Source: Planctomycetota bacterium (GTDB lineage Bacteria; Planctomycetota; Phycisphaerae; Phycisphaerales; UBA1924). From it: 64,000 nt of DNA. The first letter of the stretch is position 1; each line of letters starts with the position of its first letter. The position numbers and the translations under genes are program-made. Where the stretch lies: contig JAGWZK010000001.1 in NCBI GenBank assembly GCA_018968885.1, positions 186,001 through 250,000 of the forward strand, written 5' to 3'. The notes under the pieces are model-generated. The model was not told the origin of the DNA. It did no database searches and worked only from the letters and a program-made list of their open reading frames with translations. Positions 51,772-60,438 of this stretch are shown here, piece by piece.

Positions 51772-53391
51772 TCACACTCTCATCACAGTTCGAGACAACC
51801 TGCCCGCCGGACCCGGCAAGGCCTGACACACTTCGCGCACCACGCCAGCCAAGGCCACGCGGCACAGCGCGGCATAGGCCACCGCAAACACACCGCCCAC
51901 AACCATGATCCGTATCACATCCACGCACCGTTCGCGCCATGCAGGATTGTGAATCACTCCAAACCACACACTCAGTCGCTCTGGCAGGTCGCCGTAGTAA
52001 TCCGCGCTGATGGCAAGTCCAGCCGCGACACACGCCAGCAACCATGCCGGGAACATGCCCTTGAAGACCTCGCCCCAACCGATACCCAGGGGCTTGAGCG
52101 AAATCCCCGTGCACAAGACGCGCGTCACCAGCAACGATCCACCCGTCCACCATGCCACACCTTCAACAGTGCCGTGCAACAAAGCTCCAAGCGTTCCGCA
52201 GCCGACGACACCCACGCCTTCGATCGCTGTCAGCCAGGCAAGCTTCTTGAACTTGCCTTGCGCCATCAGCACCGCAGCAGAGAGGCCGAAGGTGACTCGA
52301 AAAGCAAAGAAGAGGCCCAGAATCATCACTGCAACAACCGCGCCGCTCCACTTTCCCTGCCAGAGCAGACGCTCAAGCGGTTCCATCACGCACGCGATGC
52401 CCAGCGATGCCGCCGCACCCAGCATCATCTGCACACCCTGCGCCCTGCGAACTGCCGCCGCAAATCGCTCCGGCTCATCTTTCAATCGCGCAAATGCGGA
52501 AAAGAGCACCTGCTGCACAGTAAACCCGAGAATGGTGCCGACATTGGCGATCCAGTAGTACGCAAAGAAATACTCACCTGTGAGCTGCTTGCTCAGGATC
52601 ATCCCGATGACACCGAAGCTGGCCACATCCATAAGGGTGTTGGAAACCGCACCGATGATCATCCACACACCACTGGCGAGAAGCTCGCGCCAGTACTTCA
52701 CACCCATGCCGCGCATCCACGGCGCGTCTCGGGTGGCCAGATACGACCATACATTCTCAAGAACCGCAACACCGAGCAGCGGAATTACAAATGCGAGCGG
52801 ATTACGCAGCCACCACGCCAGCAGAATCGTGCCGCCATTGCGTACGACGGCACCCCCCAGCGAAATGTGGCTCAGTGTGTCAAACTTCAGATCCAGCCGC
52901 AGCTTTCCCTGCAGCACTGCCACGGGTGTATTCATGGGCAGCGTGACGGCGATGATTGCCAGCATCCATGGCATGTAAGGATCGGCGTATGTTTCACTCA
53001 ACCACTCTGGCCGATGCTTCTGCATCCACCAGATTGCCGCGCCCGCACCGCCCATCAACGCCGCGGCAAACAGATTCATAAGCCCCGCAAGTCCAAACAC
53101 CGCAGGTGCCAAATCCCGATAATCCGCAGGGCCGCGCTGAACCAGCACCTCGCGCACGCCGCCGTCGCGAAAAATCTGTACAAAGCCGGAGAGTGCGATG
53201 GTCACGCCAAAGACCGCAAAGTCGCCGTTGCTCAGCCACCAACCCAGCAGAATTTGCGTCACAAACGCCGCGATCTTGGTCAAGATCGTAGCGGCAACCA
53301 TCCACGATGCCCCACGACCCACTGTCGCGCCGAGCGCCTTCTGGGTCGTCCCGGGTGCCACGCTTTCGTCGCTTGGTTTGGGTTCACTCAT
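51772..53391 (-). CDS. Lipopolysaccharide/polysaccharide flippase (Wzx/MATE-like)
   Basis: 539 residues with 12-14 membrane helices. Near the N-terminus it reads GATVGRGASWMVAATILTKIAAFVTQILLGWWLSNGDFAVFGVTIALSGFVQIFRDGGVREVLVQRG, the pattern of polysaccharide_synt / Wzx-type exporters. ILSKQLTGEYFFAYYWIANVGTILGFTVQQVLFSAFARL matches the second half. It would flip lipid-linked sugar repeat units across the inner membrane, consistent with the membrane glycosyltransferases and gmd at 36-45 kb. It is transcribed alone. No polymerase or glycosyltransferase is directly adjacent. Confidence 0.85.
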   Translation of the reverse strand: MSEPKPSDESVAPGTTQKALGATVGRGASWMVAATILTKIAAFVTQILLGWWLSNGDFAVFGVTIALSGFVQIFRDGGVREVLVQRGPADYRDLAPAVFGLAGLMNLFAAALMGGAGAAIWWMQKHRPEWLSETYADPYMPWMLAIIAVTLPMNTPVAVLQGKLRLDLKFDTLSHISLGGAVVRNGGTILLAWWLRNPLAFVIPLLGVAVLENVWSYLATRDAPWMRGMGVKYWRELLASGVWMIIGAVSNTLMDVASFGVIGMILSKQLTGEYFFAYYWIANVGTILGFTVQQVLFSAFARLKDEPERFAAAVRRAQGVQMMLGAAASLGIACVMEPLERLLWQGKWSGAVVAVMILGLFFAFRVTFGLSAAVLMAQGKFKKLAWLTAIEGVGVVGCGTLGALLHGTVEGVAWWTGGSLLVTRVLCTGISLKPLGIGWGEVFKGMFPAWLLACVAAGLAISADYYGDLPERLSVWFGVIHNPAWRERCVDVIRIMVVGGVFAVAYAALCRVALAGVVREVCQALPGPAGRLSRTVMRV

Positions 53392-53593
53392 GCCTGCTCT
53401 GCTTCACCATGCGCAACAAGATTCATAATCATCCTTGCAACCGCCCCGACGCACGCGGCGGATCAATCCCCAACCCTCGTGCGTCTCGCGGGGTCCGAGA
53501 ATCTATCGTCCATTTTTCGGTTATTCCACGATTTCAATGCGTGCCACGATGGGATGCTGGGGTTTGATCTGCCATTCAGTACCTTTATCTGCG

Positions 53594-55834
53594 ATGACCG
53601 TGCTCCATACGCCACATCACGAATCGAGTTCGCCACAATCCTGCCAGGGCTGGGTGGCGTGTATCGTCGGCTTGGCGGGGCTCATTCTTTCTCGTCCGGC
53701 ACTGGGCGCGCCCCAGTTCTTTGATGTTCCGGGAGTTGGCCCAACCTCAGCATGGGAGTTTCCTGGACAACGAGCTTTCCTCGACCGCATTGATCGCCTG
53801 ATCGAGGCGCGCACCACCGCTTCACCGGTCATTCGCTCTCGAGTCCGCTACATCTGCCAGGACCCTGCCGGAGATGGGCGGGGTGGTGGCGGCGATGGCC
53901 TCACACCCGCCACTGCGTATCGCTGCAAGAACATGATGGATGTGCGGCAGGTTGTCTACCTGGCGCTGAATTCGCCCGACACCTCCGTGCTCTTTCGCTG
54001 TGGTGATACGTTCTTCGCGGCACCTTCTCAGGATTGGCAGGGGCTGCCCCATATGCCCTTTGGCCGATATTCCTTTGGCTCCTATGTCGATCCTGCTCGT
54101 CCCAGTTCCGCCAAGCCGCGCTTGCTCGGTTTCGTGCCGGTCACCATCGATGACTCGTGGATCTACGCCAGCCCAACCACTCGTCAAGGTCCGTACATCT
54201 TTGAGCCCTACTGGGTGCGTTCGCGCCCGGATAATGCGGAACCTGGCTCCGGGTTCCGTGTTGTTCCGTATCACAAGAATTCCGATCTGTTTCTCGTTCC
54301 CTCGTTCTCCGGCAGCTTTGCCTGGAGCTCTGCATCGCAACAGTTGGCCATCAACATTCCCGCCGGACACACTGCGGTCGAAGCATGCATCGCTCGCGGC
54401 CCGGGAGTTCTGGTTTACAACGTCGACGATGTCCGCATTGATGGCCTGATCTTCGAGGGGTGGGGGATGGAAGCCCCAACCAGCACCTTCTCCGCTATCA
54501 CCTTCTACGGTTCGTATGGCCAGTCGATTCATGTCAGTAATTGTGAATGGGCGTGGACCGCCTATCACGGCTTTGCCCATATCGCCACCGACGGTGAGGG
54601 TGGAATTGCCACACTGACTGACTGCACCTTCGGCCTGCACACGCAGCGGACCACTGCACAAGGAGGTGGCGGTGATGGTGCGGTTTCTTTTGCCAATCGA
54701 GGTCAAAACGAGTTTGTACTCGTCAACTGCCGCGGCTTTGCCGGTGGTCTGCGCCGGGTCGGCCAATCTGGTGCCGACTCCCTCTGGCTCGGCATGCCAA
54801 CCTACATCCACACTGCGGGAGAGCAGCCCATCGGTCTGCATGTCCGCAAGAACTGCACGTTCTCCAGCACCATCGCCGACCGCGCTCGCTATGTCGACTA
54901 CAACATCGGCTCTGACGCCATCGTCAATCTTTTGGGTCAGCGCGTGAACGAACCGGCCGATCCCTCTGATATCCGCTCGTATCGATCCTTCATCATCAAC
55001 GAATCCGCAGATCTGGATTTCGGCCCTGCCGGCGGCTCGTGGCGAGGCGTGGACATCAACTGCCGAATCAACCTTGCAGTTCAGAATGCTCCTCGCGCCT
55101 ACTTCTGGGGAGTCGCAAACGCCTCACCTCACGGCATCTCCATCAATCGTGATATCAACATCACTCTCCCCATCGGCTTCTCCGGCCTCTTTGCCATGTC
55201 CGAAGTCCTCAACCCTCACAAGACCATCACCCTGCACCAGCGTCTGCGGCTCACTGGTTCTCCCATTTCCAGCAATGAGATTTTCCGCGCCGAGGTCCAG
55301 GCCGCGCGACTTTCCCTCACCAGGCACTACAACAGCATCTTCTCCAACGAGCTCAGCAGCAACCTCTTCACCCTCAATTACCCCAACTCCAATCCCGACA
55401 CCGCTTACGGGGGCGCTGGTCATTGCGGCTATTTCGCCATCAATCCATCCTTCTATTCCCAGACCCGATCTCCAGTGGTCGCCTCTGCCGCACCGGACTT
55501 CCCACTCACGGACGCGGGCCGCGACACCATCCCCGGCCAACTCCGCTTTGCTGCCTCCACATCGATGGGCAATTCCCCTCAAGGCCCCATCGTCGTCCAA
55601 TACGACGCCTTGGGCCTGACCCGCGGCAGCACGCCCACCATCGGCCCCCTCGAAGCCACCTCAGTCTTCTGCCCCGCCGATTTCAATCGCGACCAAGTCG
55701 TGGACTTCTTTGACTACCTGGACTTTGTCGATGCCCTCGCCACCCAACACCCCGCCGCCGATTACAACCTCGATGGCATCATCGACTTCTTTGACTACCT
55801 CGACTTTGTCGCTGATTTCAGCGCTGGTTGCTGA
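53594..55834 (+). CDS. Secreted beta-helix-like protein with GC-type dockerin tail
   Basis: About 746 residues from the ATG at 53594. The signal region is WVACIVGLAGLILSRPALGAPQFFDVPG; an earlier in-frame start at 53435 or 53540 is possible, and no clear ribosome site decides. The middle has the short strand pattern of a right-handed parallel beta-helix: VYNVDDVRIDGLIFEGWGM, FYGSYGQSIHVSNCEWAWT, GIATLTDCTFGLHTQ, EFVLVNCRGFAGG. No catalytic motif is evident; polysaccharide lyases and adhesins share this fold. The tail CPADFNRDQVVDFFDYLDFV... DYNLDGIIDFFDYLDFVADFSAGC is a dockerin pair. A strong terminator follows. Confidence 0.8.
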   Translation: MTVLHTPHHESSSPQSCQGWVACIVGLAGLILSRPALGAPQFFDVPGVGPTSAWEFPGQRAFLDRIDRLIEARTTASPVIRSRVRYICQDPAGDGRGGGGDGLTPATAYRCKNMMDVRQVVYLALNSPDTSVLFRCGDTFFAAPSQDWQGLPHMPFGRYSFGSYVDPARPSSAKPRLLGFVPVTIDDSWIYASPTTRQGPYIFEPYWVRSRPDNAEPGSGFRVVPYHKNSDLFLVPSFSGSFAWSSASQQLAINIPAGHTAVEACIARGPGVLVYNVDDVRIDGLIFEGWGMEAPTSTFSAITFYGSYGQSIHVSNCEWAWTAYHGFAHIATDGEGGIATLTDCTFGLHTQRTTAQGGGGDGAVSFANRGQNEFVLVNCRGFAGGLRRVGQSGADSLWLGMPTYIHTAGEQPIGLHVRKNCTFSSTIADRARYVDYNIGSDAIVNLLGQRVNEPADPSDIRSYRSFIINESADLDFGPAGGSWRGVDINCRINLAVQNAPRAYFWGVANASPHGISINRDINITLPIGFSGLFAMSEVLNPHKTITLHQRLRLTGSPISSNEIFRAEVQAARLSLTRHYNSIFSNELSSNLFTLNYPNSNPDTAYGGAGHCGYFAINPSFYSQTRSPVVASAAPDFPLTDAGRDTIPGQLRFAASTSMGNSPQGPIVVQYDALGLTRGSTPTIGPLEATSVFCPADFNRDQVVDFFDYLDFVDALATQHPAADYNLDGIIDFFDYLDFVADFSAGC

Positions 55835-55855
55835 TCTCACTGTTTCTCAAAAACG

Positions 55856-55897
55856 CACGCCCGCGAACAAACAGTGCTCGCGGGCGTGTGTCTTTTT
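55856..55897 (+). terminator. Intrinsic, possibly bidirectional terminator
   Basis: A perfect eleven-base stem CACGCCCGCGA/TCGCGGGCGTG (55856-55866 with 55878-55888), followed by TGTCTTTTT. On the other side an AAAAA run at 55849-55853 lets it also work for the convergent DUF4139 gene. Confidence 0.85.
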
Positions 55898-55921
55898 GGC
55901 ATTATCTCTTCTGGAGTTGTC

Positions 55922-57814
55922 TCAGTTCACGCCGCCAGACAGAATCATCTGCTTGTCATGCTCGATCCTGAATCCATACTCCAACCCAAACTCGTTGGTG
56001 CCAATTGCGCTGGCGGGCACCGACACTTCCCAGCGCAAGAGGCCCGTCTTGGCCTTGTTCTTGGCATACTCAGGATCATCAGACAATCCAGTGATCGCGC
56101 CGGGAGTGATCGTCAGATCCTTGCTTGGCGACAAAGGCAGTCGATCCTGCAAACGCACCTGCGCTGGCGTGGAGCCAAAGTTCTCTAGGCGCAAGCGATA
56201 CGAAACATTGATCACGCGATTGCCACCTTGCGTGCTCTCCGTCCGCTCTACCAGGTCGCGATACGCACGCAGCGATGAATCGATGCCGAATCCAACGGTG
56301 AAGCGCTCACCCGCCGTGATCGTCGCCATGTCACCACGCCCCACAAAAGCGCCATCCGCATAGGTGGTCAGAGGTCCCGCCAGCATCACCATGTTGCTGC
56401 TGTTGGTCACACTCGCTTCGTCATACACATACGAAGTCAATGCCGGGCTCGCCACCTTGGCAAAGTTTGCAGGCAGCTTCGCCGCCGTGATCTGCACCAA
56501 TTGGTGATCGTCGCGGCTAGGGACACTGATCTTCCCCGGCAGCGTGTAGGTCACGCTCAATCCCTCACTCCGCGCCGGCTTGATCACGTCTCCCTTGCGC
56601 AGAATGCTGCGACTCGCCACCAGATCCAGCAACTGGTCATCCGCCGCGGCAAGGTTGATGTCCTTGGTCAATCTCACCTTCAGCTCCGTCGCATCATCTC
56701 GCCACTGCCCAAACGATCCACCTCCCGTCGACGCTGTCTGCGCACGAGTCTGCGATGCCGCACCCTCCGGCCTTCCCGGCGCGCGGTTCATCGCCTCATT
56801 CAGCATCGCTTGCTTGTCGCGCAATTCCTTCTTGGCATCGTCGTAACTCTTGCTCATCAGCTCGCGCGTGCGAGCCACCTCCGCATCCGCTTGCGGATTG
56901 GCCAGCGCCAGCGTCATCGGCAACAGCTTCGGACCGTCAGATGCCAGCGATGGCGTGGCCGTCGACAGTGTCAACGCCGCATCGCTCCAATCCTCGCCAG
57001 AAAGTTGTGTGATGTCCGCAAAATACTCAAGCTGCACCGTCTTGCCGTCGTTGTTCTGACTCCGCGAATCACGCCGCGCCACATAACTGGGCGACCATGT
57101 TGCGTTGTTCACGATGTAGTACAGGTTCACGCGCCCTGCGCCGCCATCTTTATTCAGCGTGATGACCGCCTCGTGCAGCGTCTTGGAAGACCCGGCAGTC
57201 AGTTTCTGCCGCTCGGCATTGGCCAACGCCAATTGCTTTTCCAATCCCTGTTTCTCCGCCGCCAGCGCCAGCTCACGTTCCGCAAACTTGGCCCGCTCAC
57301 CCATGATGAATGTGGAAATCTCCTGCACGGTCTTGGCGTTGAGTACGCCAGACTTGAATTCTGTCGCGGCAGTGGGGGCCACGAAACCCTGGAGAGACTC
57401 CACGTACTTCTTCTGCTCTTCGATCAATCCCGCCTGCCGCGCGTTGGCTGTGAGCGCCCCCTGTAATTCAGCGATCTTGGCGTCAAGCGCCCGCACATTC
57501 TCGTTCACATCCGCCACCACAGGCCGGGCCCGATAGCGAACGCTTTGCACCTTGGCCCCGCTGATTCCCTCGGCAAACAAACTCGCTGGTTCAATCGTCG
57601 CTGGCAATTCCGTCACTACCAGTTCCACCAGTCCGCTTCCACCGGCGCTGGGAACATCCACCGCGCGCATCACCATCGCCTGCCCCCGGTACACCGTGAC
57701 GGCCTCGACCCTTCCCTTTGAGGTCGGTCCATCCGCCCCCCACGCCACACTGCACATCTGCCCCGCTACACCCATCAAGACCGCTGCCATCACTGCATTC
57801 TGCTTGTTCGACAT
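55922..57814 (-). CDS. DUF4139 (MuiA-like) secreted protein
   Basis: About 630 residues. The ATG at 57814 is chosen because AGGAG lies 7 nt upstream; the longer frame to 57862 has none. Signal peptide NAVMAAVLMGVAGQMCSVAWGADG. The N-terminal domain RVEAVTVYRGQAMVMRAVDVPSAG resembles DUF4140. A coiled coil (ENVRALDAKIAELQGALTANARQAGLIEEQKKYVESL, ELALAAEKQGLEKQLALANAERQKL) follows. The DUF4139 core begins INLYYIV-type VNLYYIVNNATWSPSYVARRD and contains GEDWSDAALTLSTATPSL. Family members include the mucoidy inhibitor MuiA; the mechanism is unknown. Probably periplasmic or surface-located. Confidence 0.88.
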   Translation of the reverse strand: MSNKQNAVMAAVLMGVAGQMCSVAWGADGPTSKGRVEAVTVYRGQAMVMRAVDVPSAGGSGLVELVVTELPATIEPASLFAEGISGAKVQSVRYRARPVVADVNENVRALDAKIAELQGALTANARQAGLIEEQKKYVESLQGFVAPTAATEFKSGVLNAKTVQEISTFIMGERAKFAERELALAAEKQGLEKQLALANAERQKLTAGSSKTLHEAVITLNKDGGAGRVNLYYIVNNATWSPSYVARRDSRSQNNDGKTVQLEYFADITQLSGEDWSDAALTLSTATPSLASDGPKLLPMTLALANPQADAEVARTRELMSKSYDDAKKELRDKQAMLNEAMNRAPGRPEGAASQTRAQTASTGGGSFGQWRDDATELKVRLTKDINLAAADDQLLDLVASRSILRKGDVIKPARSEGLSVTYTLPGKISVPSRDDHQLVQITAAKLPANFAKVASPALTSYVYDEASVTNSSNMVMLAGPLTTYADGAFVGRGDMATITAGERFTVGFGIDSSLRAYRDLVERTESTQGGNRVINVSYRLRLENFGSTPAQVRLQDRLPLSPSKDLTITPGAITGLSDDPEYAKNKAKTGLLRWEVSVPASAIGTNEFGLEYGFRIEHDKQMILSGGVN

Positions 57815-57980
57815 GACATGACTCCTGTGCACCCCTTCGCCCAACGCGCGGCAAAGGTGCACAGAAACCTACTCGCCAACCCAGGTCTGGTTGGTCACAC
57901 CCTCGTAACCGCCTTTTTCACGCCCTAGAATGTCTCTCGCACACCACCCCGGACGACAGCCCGGGTTTGGAGATTGCTCG

Positions 57981-58961
57981 ATGCTTCCGAAGCCCCCGCC
58001 GCGAGACGGCACACTCGGGTTCCTGTACCTTCCCCCATACCGCATTCAAGGCGTTTCCATCGCCGGCGAAGCAACCTGCATCCAGGTTCCCGAGTTGGAC
58101 ATCTGTTTTGACATGGGCCTGTGCCCACGCATGGCCTTGGCTTCCAAGATTTGCGCCATCTCGCATGGCCACATGGATCACATCGGTGGTCTGGCGTATT
58201 GGTGCAGCCAGCGCAAGTTCCAGGGCATGGGCGTCGGCAAGATCATCTGCGATGAGCGCATCGCCCCCGCCATCGACAAGATGATGGCTGGCTTTGTCGA
58301 TCTGGAGCGCCAGCGCACTCCTTACGAACTCATCAAGGTTCAACCGGGTCAAGATCTTCAGATCAAGAACGGTATCTTCCTCCGCCCCTTCCTCACCGAG
58401 CACACCGCCCCCAGCATGGGCTACTCCCTCATCGAGAAACGATCCAAGCTTAAGCCCGAGTTTCTCGATCTTCCTCAAGACAAACTCCGCGAGCTCAAAG
58501 ATCGCGGCATCGAGATCACCCGCACCCTGGAAATCCCCCTCATCGCCTACGTCGGTGATACAGCTCCCGGTCCACACCTGATTCACGATGACATCCGCAA
58601 GGCCCAGATCGTGCTTGGCGAGTGCACCTTCTTTGAGCCCGACCACAAAGATCGCGCCAAGATCGGCATGCACATGCACGTCAGCGATGTGGCAGAGTGG
58701 CTGCGCGTGCTGGAATGCCAGCATCTCATCCTCATCCACGTTTCCCGCAGAACGGACATGCAGGCCGCTCGCAAGCACTTTGTCCAGACTGTGGGCGAAG
58801 AGGCTGCATCAAAGGTTCTCTTCCTGATGGACCACAAGACCAACCGGCTCCGCTACGAAAAACAACTCGCCGAGGCCGAGGCCCTTGCCGCCGCCCACGC
58901 CGCGGCCAGCGGCAAGAAGCAATACCCCGATGTGCAGGTCGAAGCCGAAGACGAGCAGTGA
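57981..58961 (+). CDS. Metallo-beta-lactamase-fold hydrolase, RNase Z-like
   Basis: About 326 residues. The ATG at 57981 has GGAG 8 nt upstream; the frame extends to 57930 without a better site. The zinc motif is ISHGHMDHIGG. Further ligands are plausible in RPFLTEHTAPSMGYSLIE, IAYVGDTAPGPH and LILIHVSRRTD. The layout (YRIQGVSIAGEATCIQVPELDICFDMGLCP at the start) resembles tRNase Z-like proteins of the MBL superfamily, though the exosite arm is not clear. The C-terminal tail is Ala/Glu rich. A processing nuclease role is an inference. Confidence 0.75.
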   Translation: MLPKPPPRDGTLGFLYLPPYRIQGVSIAGEATCIQVPELDICFDMGLCPRMALASKICAISHGHMDHIGGLAYWCSQRKFQGMGVGKIICDERIAPAIDKMMAGFVDLERQRTPYELIKVQPGQDLQIKNGIFLRPFLTEHTAPSMGYSLIEKRSKLKPEFLDLPQDKLRELKDRGIEITRTLEIPLIAYVGDTAPGPHLIHDDIRKAQIVLGECTFFEPDHKDRAKIGMHMHVSDVAEWLRVLECQHLILIHVSRRTDMQAARKHFVQTVGEEAASKVLFLMDHKTNRLRYEKQLAEAEALAAAHAAASGKKQYPDVQVEAEDEQ

Positions 58962-58977
58962 TTCAAACAAAGCACAC

Positions 58978-59013
58978 AAGCCCGCAGCGCGAGGTGTGTC
59001 GCACGACGGGCTT
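58978..59013. terminator. Weak hairpin between convergent genes
   Basis: AAGCCCG (58978-58984) pairs with CGGGCTT (59007-59013) around a 22-base loop that has its own partial pairing. There is no T-run, so this is a weak candidate. Confidence 0.35.
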
Positions 59014-59050
59014 GGTGGTGCAGAAGGGTTGATCTTCGATTCAATCCAGA

Positions 59051-60151
59051 TCAGTGGATGATGTTGGCATAGGGATCAGTGGTTCCCAGGCCGCCGCCAA
59101 CGTTGCCGATGAACATCGGGCTGGCCGTGCCGGTCACCAGCGTGCCGATGCGGTTGTTCGCTGCGACATTGAAGGCGTGCGTGCAGCCACGGAAGCTGTT
59201 GCTGAAGGCATAGTTGTTGCCGGTCAAAAGACTGACACCGACATACATCCGAGTAATGGCATTGCCTTCGATGCGCGTACCGCTGGTGTTCTGCACCTGG
59301 ATGCCGATGCTCTGGTCAACGAAGGTGTTGTTGGAGATGCTGTTGTTGCTGTTCAAGGCGTTTCCGTTGGCGCGAATACCGAGGTCGCGATTGTCCTGGA
59401 CGGTTGAGTCTTTCACAACTCCTGCCTCAATTGTGATGCCCACGAAGTTGTCTGCGGCAGTGCAGCCCAGCACAGTACCAGTGGTGACAGAAATGCCCGT
59501 GCCGCTGTTTGACGATGCCGACGAATTCCGCACGGTTCCAGAGTACATGTTGAGGCCGTTGCTGCCGTTGTCGTAGAAGGTGCAATCCTCCACGGTCGAC
59601 GCGGTGTTGGCCGTGATGAATGCGCCGATGCCGCCGCTCCGCTCAATCTCGCAGTGGCGAAGAGCCCCGCCGCCAATGAACACGCCGTCGTTAGTGCTTT
59701 GGCTAATCACAAGGTCTTCGAGCACAATCGCCTGGTGATAACTCGTTGAATGTGTGATGTAGATGCCGGTGCTCATGCCGACGATGCGACCATTGACAAC
59801 CTTGACACGATCTTTACCACCACCAGAAACGCCCGCCACCGAGCCCGCGATGCCCTTGATCGTGAAGCCGTTCAGATCAATCGTGACATTCGATGCCTGT
59901 ACCACGATGCCGCTCTTGCTCGCATCGACATTCACATCACCCGTCAGGTAGTATGAACCCGGCTGGCTGATCACGAACATCGCATTCGATGCCCCCGGCG
60001 TATTCGTCGCGTTGATCGCAATCCGCGCCTCAAACTCAGCCAGCGTCTTCATCGTCGCCGCGATCGGGCCCGGAGGAGGATTCAAAGGGCCAGCCATCGC
60101 CGTCGAAGCCGCCGCCACCAACATCATCACTGCGAAAGTCTTGCGATTCAT
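59051..60151 (-). CDS. Secreted right-handed parallel beta-helix protein
   Basis: 366 residues. Signal peptide MNRKTFAVMMLVAAASTAMAGP. The start ISQPGSYYLTGDVNVDASKSGIVVQASNVTIDLNGFTIKG is the common opening of planctomycete beta-helix proteins. Regular rungs follow: VKVVNGRIVGMSTGIYI, GVFIGGGALRHCEIERSGGIGAFI, VEDCTFYDNGSNGLNMYSGTVRNSSASSNSGTGISV, NSISNNTFVDQSIGIQVQNTSGTRIEGNAITRM. It matches NosD/pectate-lyase-like repeats without a visible active site. There is no dockerin or CTERM tail. Possibly a polysaccharide-binding or surface protein. GGAG lies upstream of the ATG at 60151. Confidence 0.82.
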   Translation of the reverse strand: MNRKTFAVMMLVAAASTAMAGPLNPPPGPIAATMKTLAEFEARIAINATNTPGASNAMFVISQPGSYYLTGDVNVDASKSGIVVQASNVTIDLNGFTIKGIAGSVAGVSGGGKDRVKVVNGRIVGMSTGIYITHSTSYHQAIVLEDLVISQSTNDGVFIGGGALRHCEIERSGGIGAFITANTASTVEDCTFYDNGSNGLNMYSGTVRNSSASSNSGTGISVTTGTVLGCTAADNFVGITIEAGVVKDSTVQDNRDLGIRANGNALNSNNSISNNTFVDQSIGIQVQNTSGTRIEGNAITRMYVGVSLLTGNNYAFSNSFRGCTHAFNVAANNRIGTLVTGTASPMFIGNVGGGLGTTDPYANIIH

Positions 60152-60438
60152 GGTTCAAACTCCTGTGTGCAATCTGTTGCGTTGTTGGGCCCTGGTCGAA
60201 TCCGCTCCCTCGCAGACCCACCACCCAAGCCAACACACGCAGTGCGACACCTCGCAACACACCGGCTAACCACTCGCCAAAATCTCTGAAGGTCGCGACT
60301 TATCGGGTCTGAACCCCGCCAGTCAAGGCCCGTTTTCCTCGTTTCCGCCACCCCGCCGATTTGCCCCAAATCCGCTATCCTGACCCCTTGGCTGATCCGC
60401 CCGCTCGGGCAATTGGCCACACGCAGGAGTCCCCGTAC

